Below, piece after piece: positions 26,676 through 34,765 of a DNA stretch of 64,000 nt (positions are counted from its first letter, which is position 1; each line of letters begins with the position of its first letter). The position numbers were made by a program, and so were the translations under genes. The stretch is from contig CAZZLQ010000003.1 of assembly GCA_964655245.1 (NCBI GenBank), positions 1 to 64,000 of the forward strand, given 5' to 3'. Source of the DNA: JBEIHI01 sp964655245 (GTDB taxonomy: Bacteria > Bdellovibrionota > UBA2394). The notes beneath the pieces were generated by a model. That model saw nothing but the letters and a program-made list of their open reading frames with translations. It was not told where the DNA came from and ran no database searches.

Positions 26676-28040
26676 GTGATCTACGACAATATTCTCAAAA
26701 CAATCGGGGACACCCCCATCGTCAAACTCAATCGCCTGACGGCGGGTCTTCCCACGGATCTCTACGCCAAAGTCGAGTATTTTAATCCCGGCTCAAGCGT
26801 AAAAGATCGAATGGCAATCAAGATCATCGAGGAAGCCGAACGTCGAGGGGAACTCAAACCTGGCGGAACGATTGTCGAGGCAACGTCTGGAAATACAGGA
26901 ATGGGACTTGCGCTGATTTCTGCTGTTCGCGGATACAAAGCGATTTTTGTGATGCCCGACAAAATGTCGATCGAAAAAATTCAAGCTCTTCGCGCCTTTG
27001 GCGCCAAAGTCGTGGTCACTCCGACCAATGTTGAGCCCGAAGATCCTCGCTCTTATTATTGCGTGGCCAAGCGCATCGCTCAGGAAACGCCTAATGCATT
27101 TTACTCCAATCAATATCACAATCCCGACAATCCCAAAGCTCACTATGAAAGCACGGGTCCTGAAATTTGGAAGCAAACCGACGGCAAGATCACTCACTTC
27201 ATTACTGGCATGGGGACGGGCGGAACGATTTCGGGTGTGGGAAAATATCTCAAAGAAAAAAACCCGAACATTAAGATTGTTGGCGTAGATCCGGAAGGTT
27301 CTGTTTATACAGAGTTCAAAAAGACGGGCAAAATGGGGCCAGCTTGGGTCTATAAGGTCGAAGGTATTGGAGAGGACTTTATGCCCTCGACCATCGACTT
27401 CAAATATATAGATGAGGTCGTCACCGTGAATGATACCGAGTCCTTTCAATACACTCGAAAGCTCGCTCGAATGGAGGGCCTCTTCTGCGGAGTTTCCTGC
27501 GGAGCGGCCATGGCGGGAGCGGTCAAATGGGCTCGCCAGCAAAAAGGACCTTCTTTCCCGGTCGTACTCCTGCCCGATTCAGGGTCTCGATATCTCAGCA
27601 AAGTCTACAACGATGACTGGATGAGAGAAAACGGCATGCTCGAAGATGCGGAAGTGTTGGTTGCTGATTTCTTCAAAGCACCCAGCAAACTCATTACATG
27701 TAAGCCGAAAGATCTTGCCAAGGATTGCATTGCAAACTTCAAAACTCACGGGATTTCACAAATGCCTGTGATTAACGACGATGGCTCACTCTTTGGAATC
27801 ATCGCCGAGTACGATCTGATGCAAGGAGTGATCGGTGGATCCGCAAATCTCACTAAAGCCATCGAACCCTTTGTCGTTCGAGATGTGGAAACTGTAACCC
27901 CACAGTCGCCCCTTCAGAAGGCTCAAGAGATTCTCAAAAAAGATCGAGTGCCCGTGGTCTTGGACAAAGGCAAAGTAGTCGGGGTCATCACCAAGATTGA
28001 TCTACTCGAGTATCTAGCTCAAAGGAGTTTTAACGGATGA
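26676..28040 (+). CDS. cbs: Cystathionine beta-synthase (PLP domain plus CBS pair)
   Basis: Condenses homocysteine with serine (or O-acetylserine) to cystathionine. The PLP-binding Lys is in SSVKDRMA (near residue 43), the substrate loop is ATSGNTGMG, and the phosphate loop is GMGTGGTISGVGKYL. The C-terminal third is a CBS-domain pair (GISQMPVINDDGSLFGIIAEYDL and RVPVVLDKGKVVGVITKIDL, quoted in part), probably regulatory. It lacks the haem extension of animal enzymes. It starts with GTG at 26676 behind GGAAGGG. It overlaps metB by four bases (ATGA), making a transsulfuration operon. Confidence 0.92.
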   Translation: MIYDNILKTIGDTPIVKLNRLTAGLPTDLYAKVEYFNPGSSVKDRMAIKIIEEAERRGELKPGGTIVEATSGNTGMGLALISAVRGYKAIFVMPDKMSIEKIQALRAFGAKVVVTPTNVEPEDPRSYYCVAKRIAQETPNAFYSNQYHNPDNPKAHYESTGPEIWKQTDGKITHFITGMGTGGTISGVGKYLKEKNPNIKIVGVDPEGSVYTEFKKTGKMGPAWVYKVEGIGEDFMPSTIDFKYIDEVVTVNDTESFQYTRKLARMEGLFCGVSCGAAMAGAVKWARQQKGPSFPVVLLPDSGSRYLSKVYNDDWMRENGMLEDAEVLVADFFKAPSKLITCKPKDLAKDCIANFKTHGISQMPVINDDGSLFGIIAEYDLMQGVIGGSANLTKAIEPFVVRDVETVTPQSPLQKAQEILKKDRVPVVLDKGKVVGVITKIDLLEYLAQRSFNG

Positions 28041-29206
28041 AAATTCCAAAAGATTCAAAGATTGAAACTATCGCTATCCACGCCGGCCAAGAACCCGATC
28101 CATTGACCGGCGCCATCATGACGCCGATTTATCAGACCTCCACCTATGTGCAGGCAGGTCCTGGAGTACACAAGGGCTATGAGTACGCTCGCTCACGAAA
28201 TCCCACCCGAGAAGCACTTGAAAAAAACCTAGCCGCTCTTGAGGGCGGAGAGTTTGGGCTGGCTTTCTCGAGTGGCTGCGGCGCCATGACGTCGATCCTC
28301 CATTGCTTTCAAACGGGAGATCACTTTGTTGTTTGTGATGATGTCTACGGTGGAACCTTCCGCTTGTTTGATAAGGTTTTCAAAAAATGTGGCTACAGTT
28401 TTACCTATGTCGATATGACCAAACCCGAGTTGGTGGAAAAGGCCATCACGCCTCAGACCAAACTTCTTTGGGTGGAAACTCCCACCAACCCCCTGCTGAA
28501 GATCATTGATATTCAAAAGATGGTGGAAATCGCCAAAGCTAAGTCCTCGGGAAACACGAAGATCAAAGTTCTCGTCGATAACACCTTTGCGTCCCCTATT
28601 TTGCAGCAGCCCATCACGATGGGTGCCGACTATGTTTTGCAATCCACGACCAAGTATCTCGGAGGCCACTCCGACGTGATCGGCGGCTTTGTTTCGTGCA
28701 AAGATGAAGAAACTTACAAACTTCTCAAGTTTACTCAGAATGCCGTGGGCGCAACACCCGGACCCTTTGACTGCTTCCTTGTGATGCGAGGAACAAAAAC
28801 TTTGGCCGTTCGAATGGATCGTCACAATCAAAACGCAATGGCCGTGGCGCGCTTTTTGGAAAAGCATCCCAAAGTGGAGAAGGTTTTCTATCCAGGACTT
28901 GAAAGTCACCCTCAATACGCTCTGGCCAAGAAACAAATGAAGGGCTTTGGCGGAATGATGAGCTTTGTGATCAAAGGCGGACTTCCTCAGGCTCGGTCAC
29001 TTTTGGAGAAGGTCAAAATTTTTGCCTGTGCGGAAAGCCTTGGAGGCGTTGAAAGTCTGATTGAACATCCCGCCATCATGACTCATGCGTCTGTGCCCAA
29101 AGAGATCCGCGAGGCCAATGGAATCTCCGATGGCTTGATTCGAATTTCAGTCGGCGTTGAGAACATTAATGATTTGATTGCAGACCTTGAACAGGCCATG
29201 AAATGA
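28037..29206 (+). CDS. metB: Cystathionine gamma-synthase/lyase (Cys/Met metabolism PLP enzyme)
   Basis: 389-residue fold-type I PLP enzyme. PLP Lys in LQSTTKYLGGHSDVIGG; other signatures are YEYARSRNPTREALE, LVDNTFASPILQQP, and AESLGGVESLIEHPA. The last (SLGGVESL followed by HPA) is shared by MetB and MccB/CGL. With cbs directly upstream, a lyase role making cysteine from cystathionine (reverse transsulfuration) is at least as likely as synthase; sequence alone does not separate them. ATGA overlaps join it to cbs and suhB. Confidence 0.9.
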   Translation: MKIPKDSKIETIAIHAGQEPDPLTGAIMTPIYQTSTYVQAGPGVHKGYEYARSRNPTREALEKNLAALEGGEFGLAFSSGCGAMTSILHCFQTGDHFVVCDDVYGGTFRLFDKVFKKCGYSFTYVDMTKPELVEKAITPQTKLLWVETPTNPLLKIIDIQKMVEIAKAKSSGNTKIKVLVDNTFASPILQQPITMGADYVLQSTTKYLGGHSDVIGGFVSCKDEETYKLLKFTQNAVGATPGPFDCFLVMRGTKTLAVRMDRHNQNAMAVARFLEKHPKVEKVFYPGLESHPQYALAKKQMKGFGGMMSFVIKGGLPQARSLLEKVKIFACAESLGGVESLIEHPAIMTHASVPKEIREANGISDGLIRISVGVENINDLIADLEQAMK

Positions 29207-29997
29207 AAGAACTCAAGGTTGCCATCACTGCAGCGAGAGCTGCTGCCAAAATTATCAACAAGTTTTACGGCAAAAAGTTCAAGGTCAAACGCAAAGGCGA
29301 AATCGATCTTGTCACTGAAGTCGATGAGCGAGCGCAAAAAGAAATTTGCCGAGTGATCTGGAAAGCCTTTCCTAAGGATGCCATTTTGGCTGAGGAGTTT
29401 GAACTCTCTAAAACAGCCGGGGCTGCTCGCCGCTGGATCGTGGATCCGATTGATGGAACCACAAACTTTGCGCATGGCTATCCCAAGTTCTGCGTCTCGA
29501 TTGCGTTTGAAAAAAACGGAGAGCTTGAGTGCGGCGTGATTCTTGATCCTGTGATGAAGGAAGTTTTTACGGCCGCTCGAGGAAAGGGCGCCTTTCTCAA
29601 CGGCAAGAGATTAAAAATTTCAAAAGCACAAACGCTCAAGGAATCCCTACTCGTTACTGGATTTCCTTATGATCTTGATGATCCTCGAAAAAACAATATT
29701 CCGTTTTTCCTCCATATGATTCGAAAGGCGCAAGCCATTCGTCGCGATGGATCCGCAGCACTCAATCTTGCGTATGTGGCCGCTGGTCGATTTGATGGAT
29801 TTTGGGAATTGGGACTCAACGCTTGGGACGTGGCCGCTGGTATTCTTCTGGTCAAAGAGGCGGGCGGTGAAGTCCGACACATCACAGGTCGCGCCAATAG
29901 AATTTCTGATCCCGAGTTGATTGCCGGCAACACCTTGATTGCTCAGCAACTGACAACGGAATGTTCCAAGGTCTCTGAGATTCAAAGATATTCTTAG
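29203..29997 (+). CDS. suhB: Inositol-1-monophosphatase family protein SuhB
   Basis: Mg2+-dependent phosphatase, 264 aa. Metal and catalytic motifs: LAEEF (Glu of the first metal site), WIVDPIDGTTNFAHG (about 85-99) and LNAWDVAAGILLVKEAGG near residue 200. The ATG overlaps the metB stop (ATGA). SuhB homologues act on inositol phosphates and can also associate with rRNA transcription complexes; the role here is unresolved. Confidence 0.92.
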   Translation: MKELKVAITAARAAAKIINKFYGKKFKVKRKGEIDLVTEVDERAQKEICRVIWKAFPKDAILAEEFELSKTAGAARRWIVDPIDGTTNFAHGYPKFCVSIAFEKNGELECGVILDPVMKEVFTAARGKGAFLNGKRLKISKAQTLKESLLVTGFPYDLDDPRKNNIPFFLHMIRKAQAIRRDGSAALNLAYVAAGRFDGFWELGLNAWDVAAGILLVKEAGGEVRHITGRANRISDPELIAGNTLIAQQLTTECSKVSEIQRYS

Positions 29998-30077
29998 AAA
30001 CAATCGGCTCATCAGGCTTGCTACTCCGTTCGAAGACACAGACATGTGTCTGTCGACTGCCCTGCGTAGAGAGCCCT

Positions 30078-30106
30078 TTGACAGTCAGTTTAAGAGTTTA
30101 TAAACT
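30078..30106 (+). promoter_or_regulatory. Sigma-70-like promoter upstream of pseudopilin module 1
   Basis: TTGACA at 30078-30083, 17-base spacer, TAAACT at 30101-30106. The -35 is perfect and the -10 matches four of six. It would give a leader of about 90 bases before the ATG at 30204. Confidence 0.5.
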
Positions 30107-30174
30107 GCCATTTTATTCATTCGTTTCAATAGTTTAGACGTCTTTCACCCTAAACTCACGCCCGCCTCCCCCTG

Positions 30175-30190
30175 TGGAGATCAACTTGCA
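30175..30190 (+). promoter_or_regulatory. Possible sigma-54 promoter of pseudopilin module 1
   Basis: TGGAGATCAACTTGCA: GG (30176-30177) and GC (30188-30189) are 10 apart with a perfect TTGCA, but the -24 lacks the usual CA after GG. It occupies the same place relative to the leader peptide as the clearer sites of modules 2 and 3. The start near 30200 would leave the ATG at 30204 almost leaderless. Confidence 0.4.
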
Positions 30191-30203
30191 AATCCACTCT
30201 GGC

Positions 30204-32945
30204 ATGAGGCGTCTGTGGTTGAATATCAGCATTTCTCGGTTCAGACTTTCCCAAAGCGGATTCAGTCTCGTTGAACTGCTCATGAGTCTTTCAGCACTCT
30301 TTGTCATCATCGGACTGAGTGTTCTCGGACTCAATCATCTTCGCTCAGGGCAATCGTTCATCATCAAACAAAATCGATTTCTTTCAGAGCTAGCCAAAGT
30401 CAAAGAAATCATTCGAGACGACATCCGAGTCGCTCTCTTAAACAATGGCTATACTTCAACAGAGGGCTTCGACGACCCAACAGCAGATCAGTTTTACTTT
30501 GGCCTTGGAACGCAGACTCAAACAACGTCCCAACCTCAACTTCAAATCTTCAAGCCCCTCCATCAATCGCTGACAGTGCCTGTTTCTATTGCGGGCAATC
30601 AAGCAACCCTGACCACGATCCCCCGACTACGAGATTCGAGCGACCCACAGGCGACTCAACTTGCACAGTATTGGATTTCGGCTCTGCAAGAAGCAAAGTT
30701 CTTTACGATCACCAATGCGAGAAAAACAACTCTCATTGAAAAAGGCGCCGTTTCGGAAGCAGAGGAAGGTCCGTCGCTTGAAGCCATTGGTGACACTCCT
30801 TTGAGCGAGGGAAACTCTGACTTTGTCAACTCAAGCAATCTCATTCGAACAGCTGAGAAGATCGAGTACTCATTTTCAGATCTCGATGGAAGAATCACTC
30901 GAAAGAACCAGGCTCGAATCGATCAATCTGAGAACGTTGTTCTTCTTGAACGAGTTCGATCATTCAAAGTGGGCTACACCTTTCGAGACATGGACAGCGC
31001 CGGCATGATCATCCCTCGGCGGCCAAGTGAACCTTTGACTGCCGAGAATCTCCCCAACTCCTTTCAAGACGCCTGGAGTACACCCGATGAAACCGGCCGA
31101 ACCTGCCTCGTTGATGGACAGTTCGATCCTAGTAAGTGCGTCCAATCAAAACACATTGATCGAGTCTTTGTCAGAATCGAAGTTGAAACAGATTTCCCGC
31201 TGAGTTCCATTCCAACTCAAGCGAGCGACTATCAAGACATGAACATTCGCTGGGATCTCTCAACTGCCGATGGCAGAGCGATAGCCATCGTGGACTTTCA
31301 AACTCAACCTGAAAACTTCAATCACCTGAGCGCTGGTCTCTTATCCTCAGGAACGAGTGTGAGCTGTTCGCCGACCCTTGAGAACCGATGCACACCCTCT
31401 TGCTCCAGCGCGTTTACTAATCCCAATCGCAATTCCAACGATTGGATTGGCTACGGCCGACACATTGGCCACCCCCATGGAGCCTCGAGCTACTGCCAAT
31501 GCTGGACAAATCCCTCCAACCCAGCAGATGTTTCGATCGGAGATTGGAGTCGAGTGCCCACAATCAACTCCTGGATCAACGCCTCGCTCAGCGATCGAGA
31601 TCGACTCACCGCCTGTGGCAAAGAGTACGGCTGTCACCATCCTGAGTCTTACAAACTCTTCGAAAGGAACCCCGCTTACCGACTGGCTTGCGGATGCTTG
31701 AGATCTTCAGACTCAATTCAAACGGATAACTACTACGTCAATCGCACAAGCGAGAATGCTCCCAAGTTTGAAAGCACAACGAGTCCAGAGCTTTTGGGCC
31801 ATACACTCAACTCAACGCTGAGCTTGACCGATCCATCACTCTCAACGCTGAATCCGCTGAACCGATCTCTTCGCTGCGTAAACTATCAGGCTTGCGATGC
31901 AGCCATGAATGCCTACTTTGGCGCCGGAACCTCAAACGGTCTTTTCATCAACCGCTGCCAATGCCTTAGCAATGACATCTCTGTGAAATGTGATACTCAA
32001 GCCATCAACGCCAACCCCAGCTCGATGACGGAGGAATGCAAAATGGCTCAAGGCGAGCCGATTAGTCCCTCGCACATCAACTACGCCAAAGTATGTAATC
32101 GAGATTTCCGAAATGGCACCGGCCCGATGACCTGCGCAAACACATGGAGCTCGACAGCTGGCCCCACCGCACCGAGTACAGTCCAGCCACCGTTTACAGG
32201 TGTGAGCATCACGGCGTGGAATCAAATCCCTATCAACAGTGACGTCACTGCTTTCAATCAAGCCACTCAAGAAGGTGGTGTGTATCAATTCCTATCGACG
32301 GGCTCGATCGATTTTAGTTCCAAGCTCGGAATCTCTCGAAGCGTTGCCGACGCTTGTGAGTGCCTCGAGAAGAAGATTCAAGGAGTCTTTGTTTCCGGCA
32401 CAAATCAAACATCAACCTATGATTCTCTTACAGAGAATGAGCTGAGATCTTTTGCCTACCAAAACCTCAGCATCCTAGACTTTCGCCAGCCGCTTTTGAA
32501 TCCACCCGCTGGAGCGCCCAGCTCTGCGCAACAAGACCGAAGCACTTTTGCATCTTATACGGACTCTCAACCATCCTCGTACAAAGCTATCTCAGCCTGC
32601 TCAGTCTTGGGAGATCCCAATGCTCCGTGCTTCAGCGTTGGAGCAGTCACTCCGACCGCGGGCTCGAAATCCTGTGGCCAATACTTTTGCAGCAACGTCA
32701 CCGGCTCGGGACCGGGCTGCTGCACGATACCCAAGCCAGCAGCTCACAGCGCGATTGTTGATTCACTTGAAGCATGGAGTGGATTTTGCCACTCGAGCTG
32801 TCAGATTTTTAGCTCGACGCATCCGGCATTCAATCACGACGAAGTGGATGCCATTCGACGATGGATGACGGGAACTGCCGCAGGAGAGGAACTGCCAATC
32901 ACCTGCGGTGGCAATGTTTCCGGCGATTCGCAACAGGCGTTTTAG
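30204..32945 (+). CDS. Giant Cys-rich PilW-like pseudopilin, module 1
   Basis: 913 aa. Class III leader MRRLWLNISISRFRLSQSG is cut before Phe in FSLVELLMSLSALF; the Glu at +5 and hydrophobic helix are those of type IV pilins and pseudopilins. Normal minor pilins have 150-350 residues, so this is far larger. Residues ~100-370 resemble PilW-like pseudopilins (RTAEKIEYSFSD, VGYTFRDMDS). From about residue 300 on there are about 30 Cys in a framework conserved in the two sister proteins: WIGYGR-x-IGHPHGASSYCQCW, ACGKEYGC, LACGCL, CQCL, CECLEK, GCC, and LPITCGG at the end. Probably a disulfide-rich, surface-exposed or tip-located pseudopilin. ATG 30204 chosen; GTG 30174 overlaps a possible promoter. 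B1 follows 14 bases later. Confidence 0.8.
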   Translation: MRRLWLNISISRFRLSQSGFSLVELLMSLSALFVIIGLSVLGLNHLRSGQSFIIKQNRFLSELAKVKEIIRDDIRVALLNNGYTSTEGFDDPTADQFYFGLGTQTQTTSQPQLQIFKPLHQSLTVPVSIAGNQATLTTIPRLRDSSDPQATQLAQYWISALQEAKFFTITNARKTTLIEKGAVSEAEEGPSLEAIGDTPLSEGNSDFVNSSNLIRTAEKIEYSFSDLDGRITRKNQARIDQSENVVLLERVRSFKVGYTFRDMDSAGMIIPRRPSEPLTAENLPNSFQDAWSTPDETGRTCLVDGQFDPSKCVQSKHIDRVFVRIEVETDFPLSSIPTQASDYQDMNIRWDLSTADGRAIAIVDFQTQPENFNHLSAGLLSSGTSVSCSPTLENRCTPSCSSAFTNPNRNSNDWIGYGRHIGHPHGASSYCQCWTNPSNPADVSIGDWSRVPTINSWINASLSDRDRLTACGKEYGCHHPESYKLFERNPAYRLACGCLRSSDSIQTDNYYVNRTSENAPKFESTTSPELLGHTLNSTLSLTDPSLSTLNPLNRSLRCVNYQACDAAMNAYFGAGTSNGLFINRCQCLSNDISVKCDTQAINANPSSMTEECKMAQGEPISPSHINYAKVCNRDFRNGTGPMTCANTWSSTAGPTAPSTVQPPFTGVSITAWNQIPINSDVTAFNQATQEGGVYQFLSTGSIDFSSKLGISRSVADACECLEKKIQGVFVSGTNQTSTYDSLTENELRSFAYQNLSILDFRQPLLNPPAGAPSSAQQDRSTFASYTDSQPSSYKAISACSVLGDPNAPCFSVGAVTPTAGSKSCGQYFCSNVTGSGPGCCTIPKPAAHSAIVDSLEAWSGFCHSSCQIFSSTHPAFNHDEVDAIRRWMTGTAAGEELPITCGGNVSGDSQQAF

Positions 32946-32959
32946 AAAGGAAGTGGGTG

Positions 32960-34588
32960 ATGCTTTTGAGATTTCAGCGGAGAATTCAAAATCGAGGACT
33001 TGCGATAATCACAGCGCTTGGCTTTCTTGCGTTGAGCTTGGGAATGGTTTTGTCACTTGCCTTCATGACCACTCGATTCAAAATGGAATCACGCTACTAT
33101 GCGAGTCAGATTCACACTCAGATCGAAATCAAAGATCTCGCCAACCGAGTCCGAAAGGCTCTGCTTGCCGACGTGCAAGAGGCGATAGCCACTTCTCGCG
33201 AACTTGATCTTGATCAGCTAAGAATTCAAATCGAAACTCAGATACAACAAGATGACCCCCATCAAACAAGTCCCTTCAAACTTTTGAGTTTACGCTGCAT
33301 CGGCCAGGGAAGCTCTCCCAATGGTCTGTGCGATTCAAGTTCCGTTCTCCCTAAAATCTTTGACTTCAGCGTCCAAACAACCGATCGAGCAACGTCAGCG
33401 AACTCCCTGGTGAGCGCTGAGGTCCAAGTTCAAAATGCAGGACTAAGTTCATATGCCTTCCTCATCAAAAACGAAATGCGCCCCTCAGTAAGCCTCGGAT
33501 CTGCTGTGTTTGCAGGGCTTTTTGGTATCAACTTCAATCGTCCGGCAGAGGAAGGCGAATTCGAAAGAAGAAGAATCAGATTTGAAACACAGAATGGGGA
33601 CATTACCTTTCAGAATGCTTTTGTGACAAATCTCAGCAGCCCGCAAGAGCAATTCGTCATTCCCAACGCCTCGCGAGTCCGCTTCGAGCAAGGAATCATC
33701 TCAAATCCCGAGGGAGTAAACTTCCAAAGCATTGATAACCTGTTTCCTCAGCTCAAGTCAGCGGCAGAAGATCTCAAGAATACAGCAGCCATCGGTGGCG
33801 AGCAAACATCACCTGAGTGCTCAAGAGTTGTCTTTCATGCAAACAGCTCGGCATTTGATTATTTTGAGTACATCGATCGAGATTGTTCCATTCCAAATTC
33901 AGCAGCGCAGCCCAATGGACCTATTCTCGGCAAAGCGATTGCCTCCAATGAAGTGATTTATGCTCGCGGCAACAAAGTGATTTTGGAAACTCAAAATCCC
34001 GACGGAAGGACAGGAATTGATAATATTGGAATTGTCGCGGATGGAAATGTGCATTTGCATTCATCGATTAGGCGCTCAGCCGCACTTGATCCTCTCAGCG
34101 GATTTCCATCTGTGATATCTCCCAAAGACCTGATTGTCAGTGCTGAAATGAGATCGCTCCTTCCGGGCAATCCAAGACTTCGTGATATCAGCGCCATTCC
34201 AGCAAATCATGACGAGCCCACGATTCAAGTCGATCTGAGTTACATCTCGGTCTCCAATGGAATCAGTAGCGGCTCACTTCAGGTGGATCCTGCTCTACTC
34301 TCTGCAAGCCATCTGAGCGAAGCAACCGATTTGGGGAGAGCGAAGTTTTCTGGGCTCTACATCAGCGATCAAACACCGACGACACGAATGCTCTTTCCTG
34401 GCAGCGCATCTGTGGAAGGATTCTCTGAAACCGAATGGTCATACCCCTCAGCACTTTCAGCCGTTTCAACCGATTGGTTTAGAACTCAATTGGCAGGGGG
34501 CGCTCTTCAAGCACACGTCACTCGATACGAGATTCAAACCACTCAAATTCAAGAAGCTTTAGGCAGATTTTCAAACTCAGGCCACTAA
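32960..34588 (+). CDS. PilX/GspK-like pseudopilin partner, module 1
   Basis: 542 aa. Short basic leader MLLRFQRRIQNRG, then LAIITALGFLALSLGMVLSLAF, like the PilX_N/GspK start: a Gly before a hydrophobic helix without Glu at +5. Residues after ~200 have a region shared with the two sister proteins: FAGLFGINF, QGIISNPEGVNF, NIGIVADGNVHLHSSIRR, DPLSGFPSVISP, YISVSNG, and TDWFRTQLAGGALQAHVTRYE. The end is probably beta-rich. In known minor-pilin sets PilX/GspK acts with PilW/GspJ in priming at the tip, so A and B likely form a complex. AAAGGAAG lies 6 bases before the ATG; frames extending further upstream overlap A1. Confidence 0.78.
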   Translation: MLLRFQRRIQNRGLAIITALGFLALSLGMVLSLAFMTTRFKMESRYYASQIHTQIEIKDLANRVRKALLADVQEAIATSRELDLDQLRIQIETQIQQDDPHQTSPFKLLSLRCIGQGSSPNGLCDSSSVLPKIFDFSVQTTDRATSANSLVSAEVQVQNAGLSSYAFLIKNEMRPSVSLGSAVFAGLFGINFNRPAEEGEFERRRIRFETQNGDITFQNAFVTNLSSPQEQFVIPNASRVRFEQGIISNPEGVNFQSIDNLFPQLKSAAEDLKNTAAIGGEQTSPECSRVVFHANSSAFDYFEYIDRDCSIPNSAAQPNGPILGKAIASNEVIYARGNKVILETQNPDGRTGIDNIGIVADGNVHLHSSIRRSAALDPLSGFPSVISPKDLIVSAEMRSLLPGNPRLRDISAIPANHDEPTIQVDLSYISVSNGISSGSLQVDPALLSASHLSEATDLGRAKFSGLYISDQTPTTRMLFPGSASVEGFSETEWSYPSALSAVSTDWFRTQLAGGALQAHVTRYEIQTTQIQEALGRFSNSGH

Positions 34589-34701
34589 GGTCGCCTGAGC
34601 AATACCTACCGTCTCTGCAAGCTCATTCAAAGTCGGGCAAAACGGCCCGACCCTTATTCTAAGGGAATGGCTTTCTTGCCGGTTTTAAGCCGAAACAGCC
34701 T

Positions 34702-34717
34702 AGGCACCGGTTTTGCA
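34702..34717 (+). promoter_or_regulatory. Sigma-54 promoter of pseudopilin module 2
   Basis: AGGCACCGGTTTTGCA: GG 34703-34704, GC 34715-34716, spacing 10, with CAC and TTGCA matching consensus. Predicted start near 34727, leader about 39 bases. The surrounding bases resemble the module 3 site (TTTTGCA-R-TC-K-CTAAAC). Confidence 0.65.
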
Positions 34718-34747
34718 ATCTCTAAACCTTGGTGTTGCAATAGGCGT

Positions 34748-34763
34748 GGCGACAGGAGTCGCC
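34748..34763 (+). promoter_or_regulatory. Hairpin holding the ribosome site of pseudopilin module 2
   Basis: GGCGAC-AGGA-GTCGCC forms a perfect 6-bp stem with a four-base loop, two bases before the ATG at 34766. The AGGAG ribosome site lies in the loop and first stem base, so folding should affect translation. Confidence 0.6.
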
Positions 34764-34765
34764 GA

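Noticed and set aside
30034..30051. Inverted repeat AGACACA/TGTGTCT after suhB as a terminator
   Set aside because: There is no T-run after it; it may be an operator or chance.
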